Below are positions 26,035 through 54,380 of a stretch of 64,000 bases of DNA, piece after piece. Source of the stretch: Mesostigma viride (taxonomy: Eukaryota > Streptophyta > Mesostigmatophyceae > Mesostigmatales > Mesostigmataceae); assembly GCA_009746045.1 (NCBI GenBank), contig RPFO01000059.1, positions 1,344,371-1,408,370 of the forward strand. The letters are read 5' to 3'. Both the position numbers and the translations under genes were made by a program. Each line of letters starts with the position of its first letter. Position 1 is the first letter of the stretch. The notes below the pieces were generated by a model. The model was given only the letters and a program-made list of their open reading frames with translations, made no database searches and was not told the origin of the DNA.

Positions 26035-27950
26035 TAATTAATTAATTAAAATCATAGCTCCGTTGGGAGCATATGTAACACATAGCCCTGAGAAAGGGGC
26101 ATCTATGGGTTTGTAATACAATCAGGGCTACAACCTGCAGGTGGAGGATGTACAACTGTCACCTGCTCTGGGTGCACAAGGTGCACCTGCACCGCCATGA
26201 TGGTTCATGCCTCCTTAACAAGCACAGGCACCCAGGGGGGGCTTGAGGAGAGGGCCTAGAAGGCCTGCATGACATATGGGGTGGAGGGTATGTGGCTAGG
26301 CTATAGCTGGTGTACACATGGCATCTCAGCAGAGAGTAACTCCCTGCATAGGCATCGCATGGCTAAATTCTTAATGCATCATCCATGGGAGGTCCCATTG
26401 TAGGCTGGGCGCGGCTAGATACTGAAAGCATCATCCATGGGGGCCATTATGGGCGCACATGCGCGTGGGCCACTTGCAAGGCTAAGCCTATCTAATCTAC
26501 ACTACTGGTATATTCCCTAGCCTGGAGTGGCAGGAGGGGCCTGCCAGGGCTTGTGGTCAACGTGGATGACCGCCCCCCTCCAGTATACCGGCTTCCCCCC
26601 TGCACGCTGCCGGAGCTGAAGGTAGGTCGGCCATAGCTCGCGTCGCCGCTGTTGCTGGGCCAAGGTCAAGTCGTCGTCCAGCGTGAAGCGAGTCTCCGAG
26701 AGCTTCTTGCGGCATTTAAGGAACGCCAGCTTGTCCGTCATGTACTTAAAGGTGAGGAGCACGGGTGCCGGGCCAGCCTTCCCCCGCGCGCGGGGGAGGC
26801 GGACAACCGACATGTCCAGCTCACCAGTGAGTAACATGGGGGCAAGAATGGCGCGCTTAACTGCCTCAAGGAGACTCGTGGAGGTCTCACCTGCCGGCTG
26901 GTCGAAGTGCTTGACGATGACATTGTGGCTGCGCTTGTCGAGCTCGGCCGCCTCGCGAAGGTCGAGGGCTTGTTGCTTGAGTTGTGCCGCGATGGTGGAG
27001 GTGGTGGAGGTGGTGTGATGCTTAAGCAAGTCCGCCCAGGTGGAGGGAACATCACTGGCCGGGCCAGCAGGTGCCGGCTGGGCAGCGATTTCCTGCACCG
27101 CTTGGGCGGTGAGGCCGGCGGTGTCATGCAAGCTCTCAAGGGCGGTGGCGGTGGCTTGAAGGCGTTGGTCGAGGTCGAGGAGCTGGGCTTTGATGTCGGC
27201 AGTGAAGGCGGAAACGGCGGTGGAGGTGGAGGCGGCGGCGGTGGAAATCTGAGGAAGTTCAGCAGTCAGCGTGCCGCCGATTGCTGAAATGTCGGCAGCA
27301 AGGGGGGTCACGTGCTGCTGGAAGGCTTCCGTCAGGATGGAACGGAGTGTGGGGGCGGAGATGGATGGAGCCCAGATCTCGCCGTCGGAGCGCTTGAGAA
27401 GGGAGTTGAGGATGGCGTGCTGGAGTTCGGGGCGCTTGCACCCGGGCAGCAGGGTGAGGTGTCGCCAGAGGCGGCCGTCCGGGAGAAGGAGGCGAGTGTT
27501 CTCGTGGAGATGGAGGCACAGGTCGTAAAGCGAAGCGTAGTCCCCGAATAAGATGCATCTCATAGCATCGGTCGGAGACGGGTTGGTCCAGTCGTAATCA
27601 GTGACCATGAAAGGCAGTTGCCGAAAGCTCGGTTCGATTGAGGGGCGGGAGGGCCCTCCTGTTTTGTCGGCTGAGCGGGTGCGCTTGGGGTCAGGCGATG
27701 CAGATGGCGAGGCGTTAAGCCCGGGAGGTTGCTGGACGACCACCAGTGCACGACTAGTGTCGCCGCTGCCTGCCGGACCTGATGGCGGAGCTGCAGCCTG
27801 AGCTGCAGACGTATTTTCATTGCCGAGCGCAGCCGCCAGGCTGCGTTGCGTCGAGGCGCGTTTATTCGCCATATATTGCGTAATAGCGTCGGAAAATTAT
27901 ATCAGCATGTGCGTCTTAGAAAGACGAAGCGATTGTGATATTCACGGCTA
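26035..27950 (-). mobile_element. Intact-ORF copy of an ORF1-only retroelement (minus strand)
   Basis: Read on the minus strand: a short 5' leader (27950-27873), a 451-codon ORF (27872-26517), about 480 bp of 3' untranslated sequence, then the terminal GCTCCGTTGGGAG box (in plus orientation) and the tail TTAATTAATTAATTAA at about 26035. No reverse transcriptase, endonuclease or transposase lies in the element. A plus-sense 3' end of the same family abuts it on the right (27951-28290), so the locus looks like a transposon with inverted ends of about 350 bp. The solo and truncated copies nearby make a half-LINE, moved in trans by an autonomous partner, more likely. This remains inference. Confidence 0.55.
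26517..27872 (-). CDS. LINE ORF1-like protein of a mobile element (451 aa)
   Basis: Not a host gene. The N-terminus (about residues 1-90) is Ala/Pro/Ser-rich with a basic PKRTR patch. Residues about 90-190 form a globular segment (DYDWTNPSPTDAMRC, FGDYASLYDLCLHLH, GEIWAPSISAPT). About 190-330 is Ala/Thr-rich and probably helical or coiled coil. The C-terminus (about 330-445) has the pattern of retroelement ORF1 nucleic-acid-binding domains: LTFKYMTDKLAFLKCRKKL, then FTLDDDLTLAQQQRRRELWP, then KPVYWRGAVIHVDHKPW before the stop. The frame is uninterrupted, so it may be a recent insertion. Homologous frames, all broken, occur at 28581-31179, 29089-29833, 31645-31850 and 31890-32159. Start ATG at 27870-27872 is supported by the equivalent start in the split copy at 28581. 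The family link is by motif recognition only. Confidence 0.6.
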   Translation of the reverse strand: MANKRASTQRSLAAALGNENTSAAQAAAPPSGPAGSGDTSRALVVVQQPPGLNASPSASPDPKRTRSADKTGGPSRPSIEPSFRQLPFMVTDYDWTNPSPTDAMRCILFGDYASLYDLCLHLHENTRLLLPDGRLWRHLTLLPGCKRPELQHAILNSLLKRSDGEIWAPSISAPTLRSILTEAFQQHVTPLAADISAIGGTLTAELPQISTAAASTSTAVSAFTADIKAQLLDLDQRLQATATALESLHDTAGLTAQAVQEIAAQPAPAGPASDVPSTWADLLKHHTTSTTSTIAAQLKQQALDLREAAELDKRSHNVIVKHFDQPAGETSTSLLEAVKRAILAPMLLTGELDMSVVRLPRARGKAGPAPVLLTFKYMTDKLAFLKCRKKLSETRFTLDDDLTLAQQQRRRELWPTYLQLRQRAGGKPVYWRGAVIHVDHKPWQAPPATPG

Positions 27951-28290
27951 AATTCCATGCCTATGCAGGGAGTTACTCTCTGCTGAGATGCCATGTGTAC
28001 AGCAGCTATAGCCTAGCCACATACCCTCCACCCCATATGTCATGCAGGCCTTCTAGGCCCTCTCCTCCAGCCCCCCCTGGGTGCCTGTGCTTGTTAATTA
28101 AGGAGGCATGAACCATCATGGCGGTGCAGGTGCACCTTGTGCACCCAAAGCAGGTGACAGTTGTACATCCTCCACCTGCAGGTTGTAGCCCTGATTGTAT
28201 TACAAACCCATAGATGCCCCTTTCTCAGGGCTATGTGTTACATATGCTCCCAACGGAGCTATGATTTTAATTAATTAATTAATTAATACA
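27951..28290 (+). mobile_element. 5'-truncated 3' end of the ORF1-like element (plus strand)
   Basis: This is the inverted counterpart of 26035-26390. It contains GCAGGGAGTTACTCTCTGCT, CACATACCCTCCACCCC, the CAGGTGCACCTTGTGCACCC block, CTCCCAACGGAGCTATG and the tail TTAATTAATTAATTAATTAA. It starts within the subterminal region and carries no coding sequence. Confidence 0.65.
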
Positions 28291-28580
28291 TCAAGGAGAC
28301 AACCAGCGCAGGCGGCAGAAATCATATACATGGTTGCTACATTCTTGGCAGCTGTGGCTACAATGGCGACAATGACTACCTAAATTAATTGTTACAAGGG
28401 CTCATCTAGCCCGCGCCACTATTCCACGAGCCACGAGCCACGAGGTAGCCATGGCTGACGGCGGAGCTCATAACTTTCACGTTTGAGCACCGAATTCAGC
28501 TAGCCGGGAATAGCACAATCGCTTCGTCTTTCTCAGACGCACATGCTGATATAATTTTCCGAAGATTTTACGCAATATTG

Positions 28581-31179
28581 ATGTCGAGCAAACGCAACTC
28601 GACGAATCGCAGTTTGGAAGCTGCGATTTAATAGTCAACATCACTCCGTTGGGAGTCAATGTAGCACATACCCCTGAGAAGGGGCATATGGCTTTTAATA
28701 CATCCTAGGCTACTTCATGCAAGGGTGGGAATGTAAGCTACCCGTGCTCTAGGTGCACCAGGGCACCCGCACCACCATGCTGTCTCAGGTTCAACCCGCC
28801 TAAGGGGGGGATCCTGGCACGGGGGAGGAAGATCATCATGGCTATACAAGAGCTAGGACATGGCTTCTCGACAGAGAGCATCTCTCTGCATGGCATAGCA
28901 TGGCTAAATTCTTAATGCAACATCCATGGGGGTCCCATTATAGGCATGGCTTGGCTAAATTCTGAAGGCAACATCCATGGGGGCCATTATGGGCGCACAT
29001 GCGCGTGGGCCACATGCTAGGCTAAGCCTTACTAATCTACACTACTGGTATATATATATATTCCTAGTCTGAGGTGGCAGGAGGGGGCTGCCAGGGCTCA
29101 GTGGTCAACGTGGATGACCGCCCCCCTCCAGTATACCGGCTTCCCCCTTGCGCTCTGCCGGAGCTGAAGGTAGGTCGGCCATAGCTCGCGTCGCCGCTGT
29201 TGCTGGGCCAGGGTCAAGTCGTCGTCCAGCGTGAAGCGAGTCTCCGAGAGCTTCTTGCGGCATTTAAGGAACTCCAGCTTGTCCGCCATCATTGTACTTA
29301 AAGGTGAGGAGCACGGGTGCCGGGCCAGCCTTCCCCCGCGCGCGAGGGAGGCGGACAGCCGACATGTCCAGCTCACCAGTGAGTAACATGGGGGCAAGAA
29401 TGGCGCGCTTAATAAATGCCTCAAGAAGGCTCGTGGAGGTCTCACCTGCCGGCTGGTCGAAGTGCTTCGGACGATGACATTGTGGCTGCGCCAGCCGGGC
29501 GATGTCGGCTTCCTCGCGAAGGTCGAGGGCTTGTTGCTTGAGTTGTGCCGAGATGGTGGAGGTGGTGGAGGTGGTGTGCTGCTTAATTAAGCAGGTTCGC
29601 CCAGGTGGAGGGAGCATCGCCGGCCGGGCCAGCAGGCGCCGGCTGGGCGGCGATGTCCTTCACCGCCTGGGCGGTGAGGCCGGCGGTGTCATGCAAGCTC
29701 TCAAGGGCGTTGGCGGTGGCTTGAAGGCGTTGGTCGATGTCGAGGAGCTGGGCTTTGATGTCGGTAGTGGAGGCGGAAATGGCAGTGGAGGTGGAGGCGG
29801 CGGCGGTGGAAATGTGACTGAAGTTCAGCAGTCAGCTGCAATGCGCCAAGCAAATGCGCCTGCAGCTTCGCCGGTCCCGGCCTCGCAGGCCACGTACGGT
29901 GACCCTAGCCAAGCGTTAGTGGTTCACTCCTCCGCGGCCTCGCCATCGGCATCGCCAGACCCTAAACGCAGCCGCTCATCCTTTCCACGAGAACCGCGTT
30001 TCAAGCTCAAAACCTTCAATGTCAACGATTACGACTTGAACATTGCCCCGTGCACTGCTCTGGAGTGCATTTTCTACGGGGATTACGCCTCGCTCCTTGA
30101 GCTGTGCCTCCACCTTCACAGTGCTCATCAATCGTCTTCTCTAGCCAGATGGCCGCAGGCTTCAAAGCCGAGATCTGCTGCTGACGGGCCTCCACTACAA
30201 CCGGCCTGACCTTCAGCACCTGATTCTCTGCTCACGTACTCCTCACGAAGTCTGACGACGAGATCTGGGCCCCCACCATCTCCGCAGCCACATACCGCTC
30301 CATCCTCACGGAAGCCTTCTGGACGTACAGCAGCACGTGACCCCCCTTGCCGCAGATGTGGCGGCAATGGGCGGCACGCTGGCTGCTGAGCTCCCTCACA
30401 TTTCCACCACCGTCACCTCCACCTCCAGTCCTCCACCCTCCTCGCCTCCACCTCCACTGATCTCCACTGCCACCTCCACCTCCACCGCCGACATCGAAGC
30501 CCAGCTCGATCCTCGTCATCGACCAGCGTCTCCAGGACACCGCCATCGCAATCGAATGCCTGCAGAACACCGCCGGCATCACCGCCCAGTCGGTGAAGGA
30601 TATCGCTGCCCAGCCGGCCTCTGCTGGCCCAAGCGGCGACGCCCTTCCCACCCAGACCTGGGCGGACCTGCTCAAGCACCACGCCACCTCCACCACCGCC
30701 ACCATCGCGGCACAGCTTAAACAGCAAGCCCTCGACCTCCGCGAGGAGGCCGACCGCGCCCAGCCGGCAGCCACAACGCCATAGTCAAGAACTTCGACCA
30801 TGCAGCCGGCGGGTGAGGACTCGACGAATCTTCTTGCGCCATTATTGCCCCCATGCACATTACTGGTGAGCTGCGCATGTCGGCTGTTCGCCTCCCCCGC
30901 GCGCGGGGTAAGGCTGGCCCGGCCGGCACCCGTGCTCCTCACCTTTAAGTACATGGCGGACAAGGTGTTGTTTCTTAAAAACCGCAAAAAGCTCTCGAGG
31001 ACTCACTTCACGCTGGACGACAACCTGACCCTGGCCCAGCAACAACGGAGACGCGAGTATGGCCGACCTACCTCCAGATACGGCAAATTAAGCGCAGGGG
31101 GGATCGAATTAAACCGGTATACTGGAGGGGGGACGTCATCCACGTCAACCACAAGCCTTGGCAGGCACCCCCAGTCTAG
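28581..31179 (+). pseudogene. ORF1-like gene split by an antisense insertion and frameshifted
   Basis: A sense copy starts at 28581 (MSSKRNSTNRSLEAA, matching MANKRASTQRSLAAA of the intact copy). It breaks at about 28626 and resumes at about 29838 (AMRQANAPAASP). It then continues through the PDPKRSRS, DYDLN, FYGDYASLLELCLHLH, DEIWAPTISAATYRSI, LAADVAAMGGTL, TWADLLKHHATS and FTLDDNLTLAQQQRRR regions in shifting frames, reaching a stop at 31177-31179. At least three frameshifts separate these blocks, so the copy is dead. Its leader (about 28498-28580) matches the leader of the intact copy in inverse orientation. The 3' flank to 31613 ends in CTCCCAACGGAG and TTAATTAA as in other copies. Confidence 0.65.
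28627..29833 (-). mobile_element. 5'-truncated antisense copy inserted into another copy
   Basis: Minus-sense 3' end (CTCCGTTGGGAG box at about 28645), 3' flank, then the C-terminal half of the ORF1-like frame (about 29089-29833) truncated in the Ala/Thr-rich region. Candidate 8-bp target duplication: AGCTGCGA at 28619-28626 and AGCTGCAA at 29834-29841, which straddle exactly the point where the host copy is interrupted. Fixed 3' end, 5' truncation and a short target duplication fit target-primed reverse transcription. The frame is broken by insertions near 29290, 29410 and 29466 and ends early (VDH then stop). Confidence 0.6.
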
Positions 31180-31613
31180 GGAATATAGCAGTAGTGTAGA
31201 TTAGTAAGGCTTAGCCTACCACACGGCCCCAGCGCATGTGCGCCCATAATGGCCATGGATGCTGCATTTACAAATTTAGCTACGTCCTGCCTGTAATGGA
31301 CCCCCCATGGATGCTGCATTAAGAATTAGCTCAGCCCTGCCTATACAGAGAGCCACTCTCTGATGAGAAGCCATGCCTAGCTTGTGTATAGCCACGCTCA
31401 TGATCTTCCCCCACCATGACAGGCTCCCCCTTCGCTGGGTATAGCTCGATAGATCATGGGGGGGCAGGTGCCCTGGTGCACCTCGAGCAAGTGTCGTTTA
31501 CATTCCCACCCTTGCAGGTCAAGTAGCTTAGAATGTATAAAAAGCCATATGCCCCTCTCTGGGATATGTGCTATACATGCCCCCAGTACTCCCAACGGAG
31601 TTATATTCCTAAT
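31180..31613 (+). mobile_element. 3' untranslated region and tail of the split copy
   Basis: Homologous, in inverse orientation, to 28630-29090: GTGTAGATTAGTAAGGCTTA, GCGCCCATAATGGCCATGGA-type words, CTCTCTGATGAGAAGCCATG, CAGGTGCCCTGGTGCACCTC, and CTCCCAACGGAG followed by AATTAATTAA at about 31609. It marks the right end of the split sense copy. Confidence 0.6.
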
Positions 31614-31644
31614 TAATTAAAAAATTAATCTAGCCCGCGGGGTC

Positions 31645-31850
31645 CGGCCGGCGTCCACATCGTGTGGTTGATCATCAGGTCCCCGCCCCGGACTCCATGC
31701 ATGCGCGCATGCAGTAGACCTTTGGCTTCTGGGGATCCTGCTTGGGGCGGAGGTATTTCGGGCACAGGTCGCATCGCTGCTGGTGCTGAGCGGGGGTCGA
31801 TCAGGTCGTCGTCCAGCGTCCCGGTGAAAGTCGATCGTGCAACCTCTAGA
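31645..31850 (-). pseudogene. Antisense C-terminal fragment of an ORF1-like gene
   Basis: Reverse-complement of the neighbouring sense fragment at 31940-32159: the GTCCACATC, TTGATCATCAGGTCCCCGCC, CTTCTGGGGATCCTGCTTGG and GGTCGTCGTCCAGCGTC words all have inverse partners there. Together with the sense fragment it makes a palindrome with arms of about 200 bp around a roughly 90-bp centre. No start codon; clearly decayed. Confidence 0.55.
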
Positions 31851-31889
31851 TGAGACTAGAGGAACAGCGGCCGCTTATCCTCCAAGGCG

Positions 31890-32159
31890 GGACACTCACG
31901 GGACAAGGCGGCTCCCCCACCAGTTCTGCTCACCTTCCCCTCCCGTGAGGACAAGCAGCGGTTCCTCTCTCGTCGCAAGCGGTTGCACGACCTCACCTGG
32001 ACGCTGGACGACGACCTGACCCCCGCTCAGCAGCAGCAGCGACGCGACCTGTGGCCTGAATACCTCCGCCACAAGCAGGACCCCCAGAAGCCCAAGGTGT
32101 ACTGGAGGGGCGGGGACCTGATGATCAACCACAAGATGTGGACGCCCCCAGCGGGCTAG
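31890..32159 (+). pseudogene. Sense C-terminal fragment of an ORF1-like gene
   Basis: An open frame without a start reads PPVLLTFPSREDKQRFLSRR, then TWTLDDDLTPAQQQQRRDLW, then KVYWRGGDLMINHKMW and a stop at 32157-32159. This is the same C-terminal domain as in the 451-aa protein but a diverged subfamily. Downstream to about 32600 is a non-coding 3' flank ending in CCCCAATGGGAGC and TTAATTAATTAATTAATTAA. A further antisense scrap (PPVLLTFPSLE) lies at about 32595-32650. Confidence 0.6.
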
Positions 32160-32701
32160 AATAGCTTGTAGCCCTAGCTTGACTTCATTGGTAGTCACTG
32201 CCGCCATGGCAGCCATGCTTAGAACGTTTGCCTAGTTGTGCCACCTTACCTAGTCACGGGCACCGCTAACGCACGGTACACAACCAGCCATAGCCTTAGC
32301 TTAGTCCTTGCATGTACAGCCATGCTACGTCCTGGCTTCGATCAGATTACTTGCCCATCTCCTAGTTATGATATGCTCACATGGGTCTTATTGCACCCAC
32401 AGATTGCCGGATCGTACGTTAGCGTGTCCGTTTAGCTAACGTGCCCGCATGCAGCTGTGGCATGCCTTTGGCATGAAGGAGACTGGGGGTCTCTGCCATT
32501 TCTCCTGTTGTGCACACACAGGGATTAAAAGCACTTCGGTGCTCCGTGACTCCCCAATGGGAGCACGAGTTTATAATTAATTAATTAATTAATTAATCCT
32601 CCAAGGAGGGGAAGGTGAGCAGGACTGGTGGGGCCCGCCGGAGCCGCAAATGTGTACCGTGCATGAGCTGTGGGGAAGGCCGCGATGGCACCCACGCAGT
32701 T

Positions 32702-32962
32702 CTACTTCACCTGCCAGGCCAATATGAGGGTAAGAAACTTGTTCTTGATCGAGCTCGTCAGCAAGAGAGGTTGACGTCTCCCTTGCAAGGCTCCTGGGGG
32801 GAACGACGCAGCACCGCTCAGCTCTCGATTGCGCGTTGTGCGCGATCGGTGGCCTTCCGTATGTTCTTCCGCCTGGCGGTGGGCTTCCAGCTCCTGGAGC
32901 TTTAATTCCTTGGAATAAAATTCTTTCATATGATCGATGAATAATTGCCCAGCATGCACCAA
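32702..32962 (-). other. Unassigned ORF, probably not a gene
   Basis: An 86-codon frame has a charged helical stretch (EFYSKELKLQELEAHRQAEE). It lies between element debris and the kinesin 3' end, has no recognisable domain and may be part of the mobile-element cluster. The rest of 32,650-33,530 shows nothing I can name. Confidence 0.15.
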
Positions 32963-33534
32963 CCCGGCCTATCGAGCTGCACTACATGGGGAAATAATCC
33001 TCATCCGAGCTGTCTTCTACAGTAATGCGGGCTTATGCGAGGCGGTAGTACATAGCGGCTATCAGGCTCGAGCTACCATGGTCCGGATTCTCCCGATTTC
33101 TGGCCTGCGCTGGTTGTGTCCTTGGTACATAGCGGCTATTCTCAGGGCCGCACGGGACGAAAGCCCTGGCCATGATTTGACCCCATCGATCTGCATGCCT
33201 GCGAATACATGCCATGCATGAACTTGTATATACTTAGATCCGAGTACACCAACTGCTATTTTTCTATAGATGCACGAAATTTTTCCAGACAACTACGGCA
33301 AGAGCAATGGCAGTTTTAGAGCTTCCTAGCTGTGGTCTGTGGTCCGGGACTGTGGCATCTCAGATGGGCCAACCTAGACAGCTGGTCTCAGGTACCACCT
33401 GTAGATGTAGGTTGCTCTTGGCCACATCGGAATCTGCTGGTCAAGTCCAAATCCGCCGGTGCAGCCAATGTCCATGTGTAATATACATCAAATCAAGAAT
33501 GAGCACATGGTAGCACGTGAACACCATGAAATGT

Positions 33535-33569
33535 TTACATGGGGCATGTTTGGGGCATAGCACATTACA
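33535..33569 (-). terminator. TGTAA poly(A) signal candidates for the kinesin gene
   Basis: On the minus strand TGTAA occurs at 33565-33569 and at 33535-33539, about 115 and 145 nt past the kinesin stop codon. TGTAA is the usual green-algal poly(A) signal. A 5-mer occurs often by chance, so this is suggestive only. Confidence 0.35.
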
Positions 33570-33683
33570 AGATCCAAAATATTGAACGACACATGGCAAC
33601 CATACATTCCTTGAGGATGGTTCCTTTCAGGTCAGCTTCCCACCACGCAGAACCCCCACCATGTCAGGACTGGGCCTTGCAAA

Positions 33684-53110
<19,427 letters not shown>

Positions 53111-54380
53111 TTCGCAGCAGATTGGGAAGGAACCTGGGTTATATAGCTACTCAACTGCTGCCAATGCCGTGACGACGGCCGTGTCCCCGTTCCACTAACG
53201 CAATCCGAGGCGGGTCCATTAGTGTCTGACGGCCCATTAACGATTGCTGAATGAAACCGTCAAAGAGTTTGGTTAATTTCACTGTTAAAACCGGGTTTTC
53301 GCCCTGTCGTTCTTTAGGAAACCTTACATGGCTCTATGTGTTGCCTCCCCCCCAATTCACACGGTCGGCAGCTCATGGATACTTCTCTGCATCCAGTAGG
53401 CGGCGAAAACTCGAAAGGTAATCAGAATTCAGCTTGATTCCTTACATATGCAGCCAAAGTGCCAGGGGAAAAATGCAGAGAAATCGCTTAGCATGCGTAG
53501 TTATTCGTGATGCCGACAAGCCACGAAGTACCGTCACAGCCTAGTCTATCCTTCATGGCGTGTATTCCAAGAGGGGTGAATTTGCAGGGCAGAATTCGTG
53601 ACTAACAAATTATTTACGTTGAGCATGACGGAATCTAACCAAATTAAGCAGCACTCTGGGACCGCCATTCTTACACGTGGCAGTTGCAGGAACCCACTGA
53701 AGATGGCAGGCATGCCCAGTTGCCCACATAATCCGAAGCTGGCAGCATAATATTATGAACACCGCGCTCCAGTACTGTACTGTACGGTATGTATTGTACG
53801 CTAGGGTTGACTATTGACTATTGAGCTGTTGAGCGATGGCCAGCTAGCCTGATCCTCCACTGGGAGGGTTAGGTAGTTGGTTAGTTGAATCCCACGCCGC
53901 ACATGGGCAGCAGAGTCTATCCTCCCTGGAGGGAACTGCTGCGATGCTCATTTGACGTTCGTTGATCATCAGCTAGTGGCTGCCAATCATCTTGGCCTTC
54001 TCCCAGGGTTTCGTACAGGTTTGTTGGAACAGTTCCGTGAACTGCGTCGACCGAGCAGAGCTACCACTGCGGTATCTACGAATGTAAACGCCTCAGGTAA
54101 TGCGGCAGGGAGGCCAGCCCAATTATTGCAACGCAAGGCCAAGCTCGCGTGCAATGCCAGCCAGCGACTTGCCCGCATTACTGTACACGTCTTGACCGTC
54201 ATTACAAACACTCACAAGCCTGTGGGCCATGGTGACCAGCTTCCACGCCGGCCATGAAGCTGCCCGTCTCGAATTGCGATTCACATGAGAGAGATTACGC
54301 TGCTGTCTCTGCAGCAGTGTGGCTTTAATGTCTAGAATCGCATGTTAATGTAGTGGGCACGCCGTGACCAGCAGCGAGAG
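53111..54380. promoter_or_regulatory. Divergent intergenic region between kinesin-3 and COG1
   Basis: About 1.27 kb separates the two start codons of head-to-head genes, so both promoters must lie here. A TATATAA lies on the minus strand at 53140-53146, only about 30 nt above the kinesin ATG, which would imply a very short leader if used. No other clear motif is seen. ORFs in this interval look random. Confidence 0.5.

Noticed and set aside
26035-28290. Simple DNA transposon with terminal inverted repeats of about 350 bp
   Set aside because: Possible, but solo 3' ends, 5' truncation and a nested insertion with a short target duplication fit retroposition better. Kept as an alternative.
29502-30209. 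235-codon plus ORF
   Set aside because: The first half reads antisense to an ORF1-like fragment and the second half is the split sense copy; the join is an insertion junction.
53952-54257. 101-codon plus ORF upstream of COG1
   Set aside because: No domain or coding-like pattern; lies in the divergent intergenic region.
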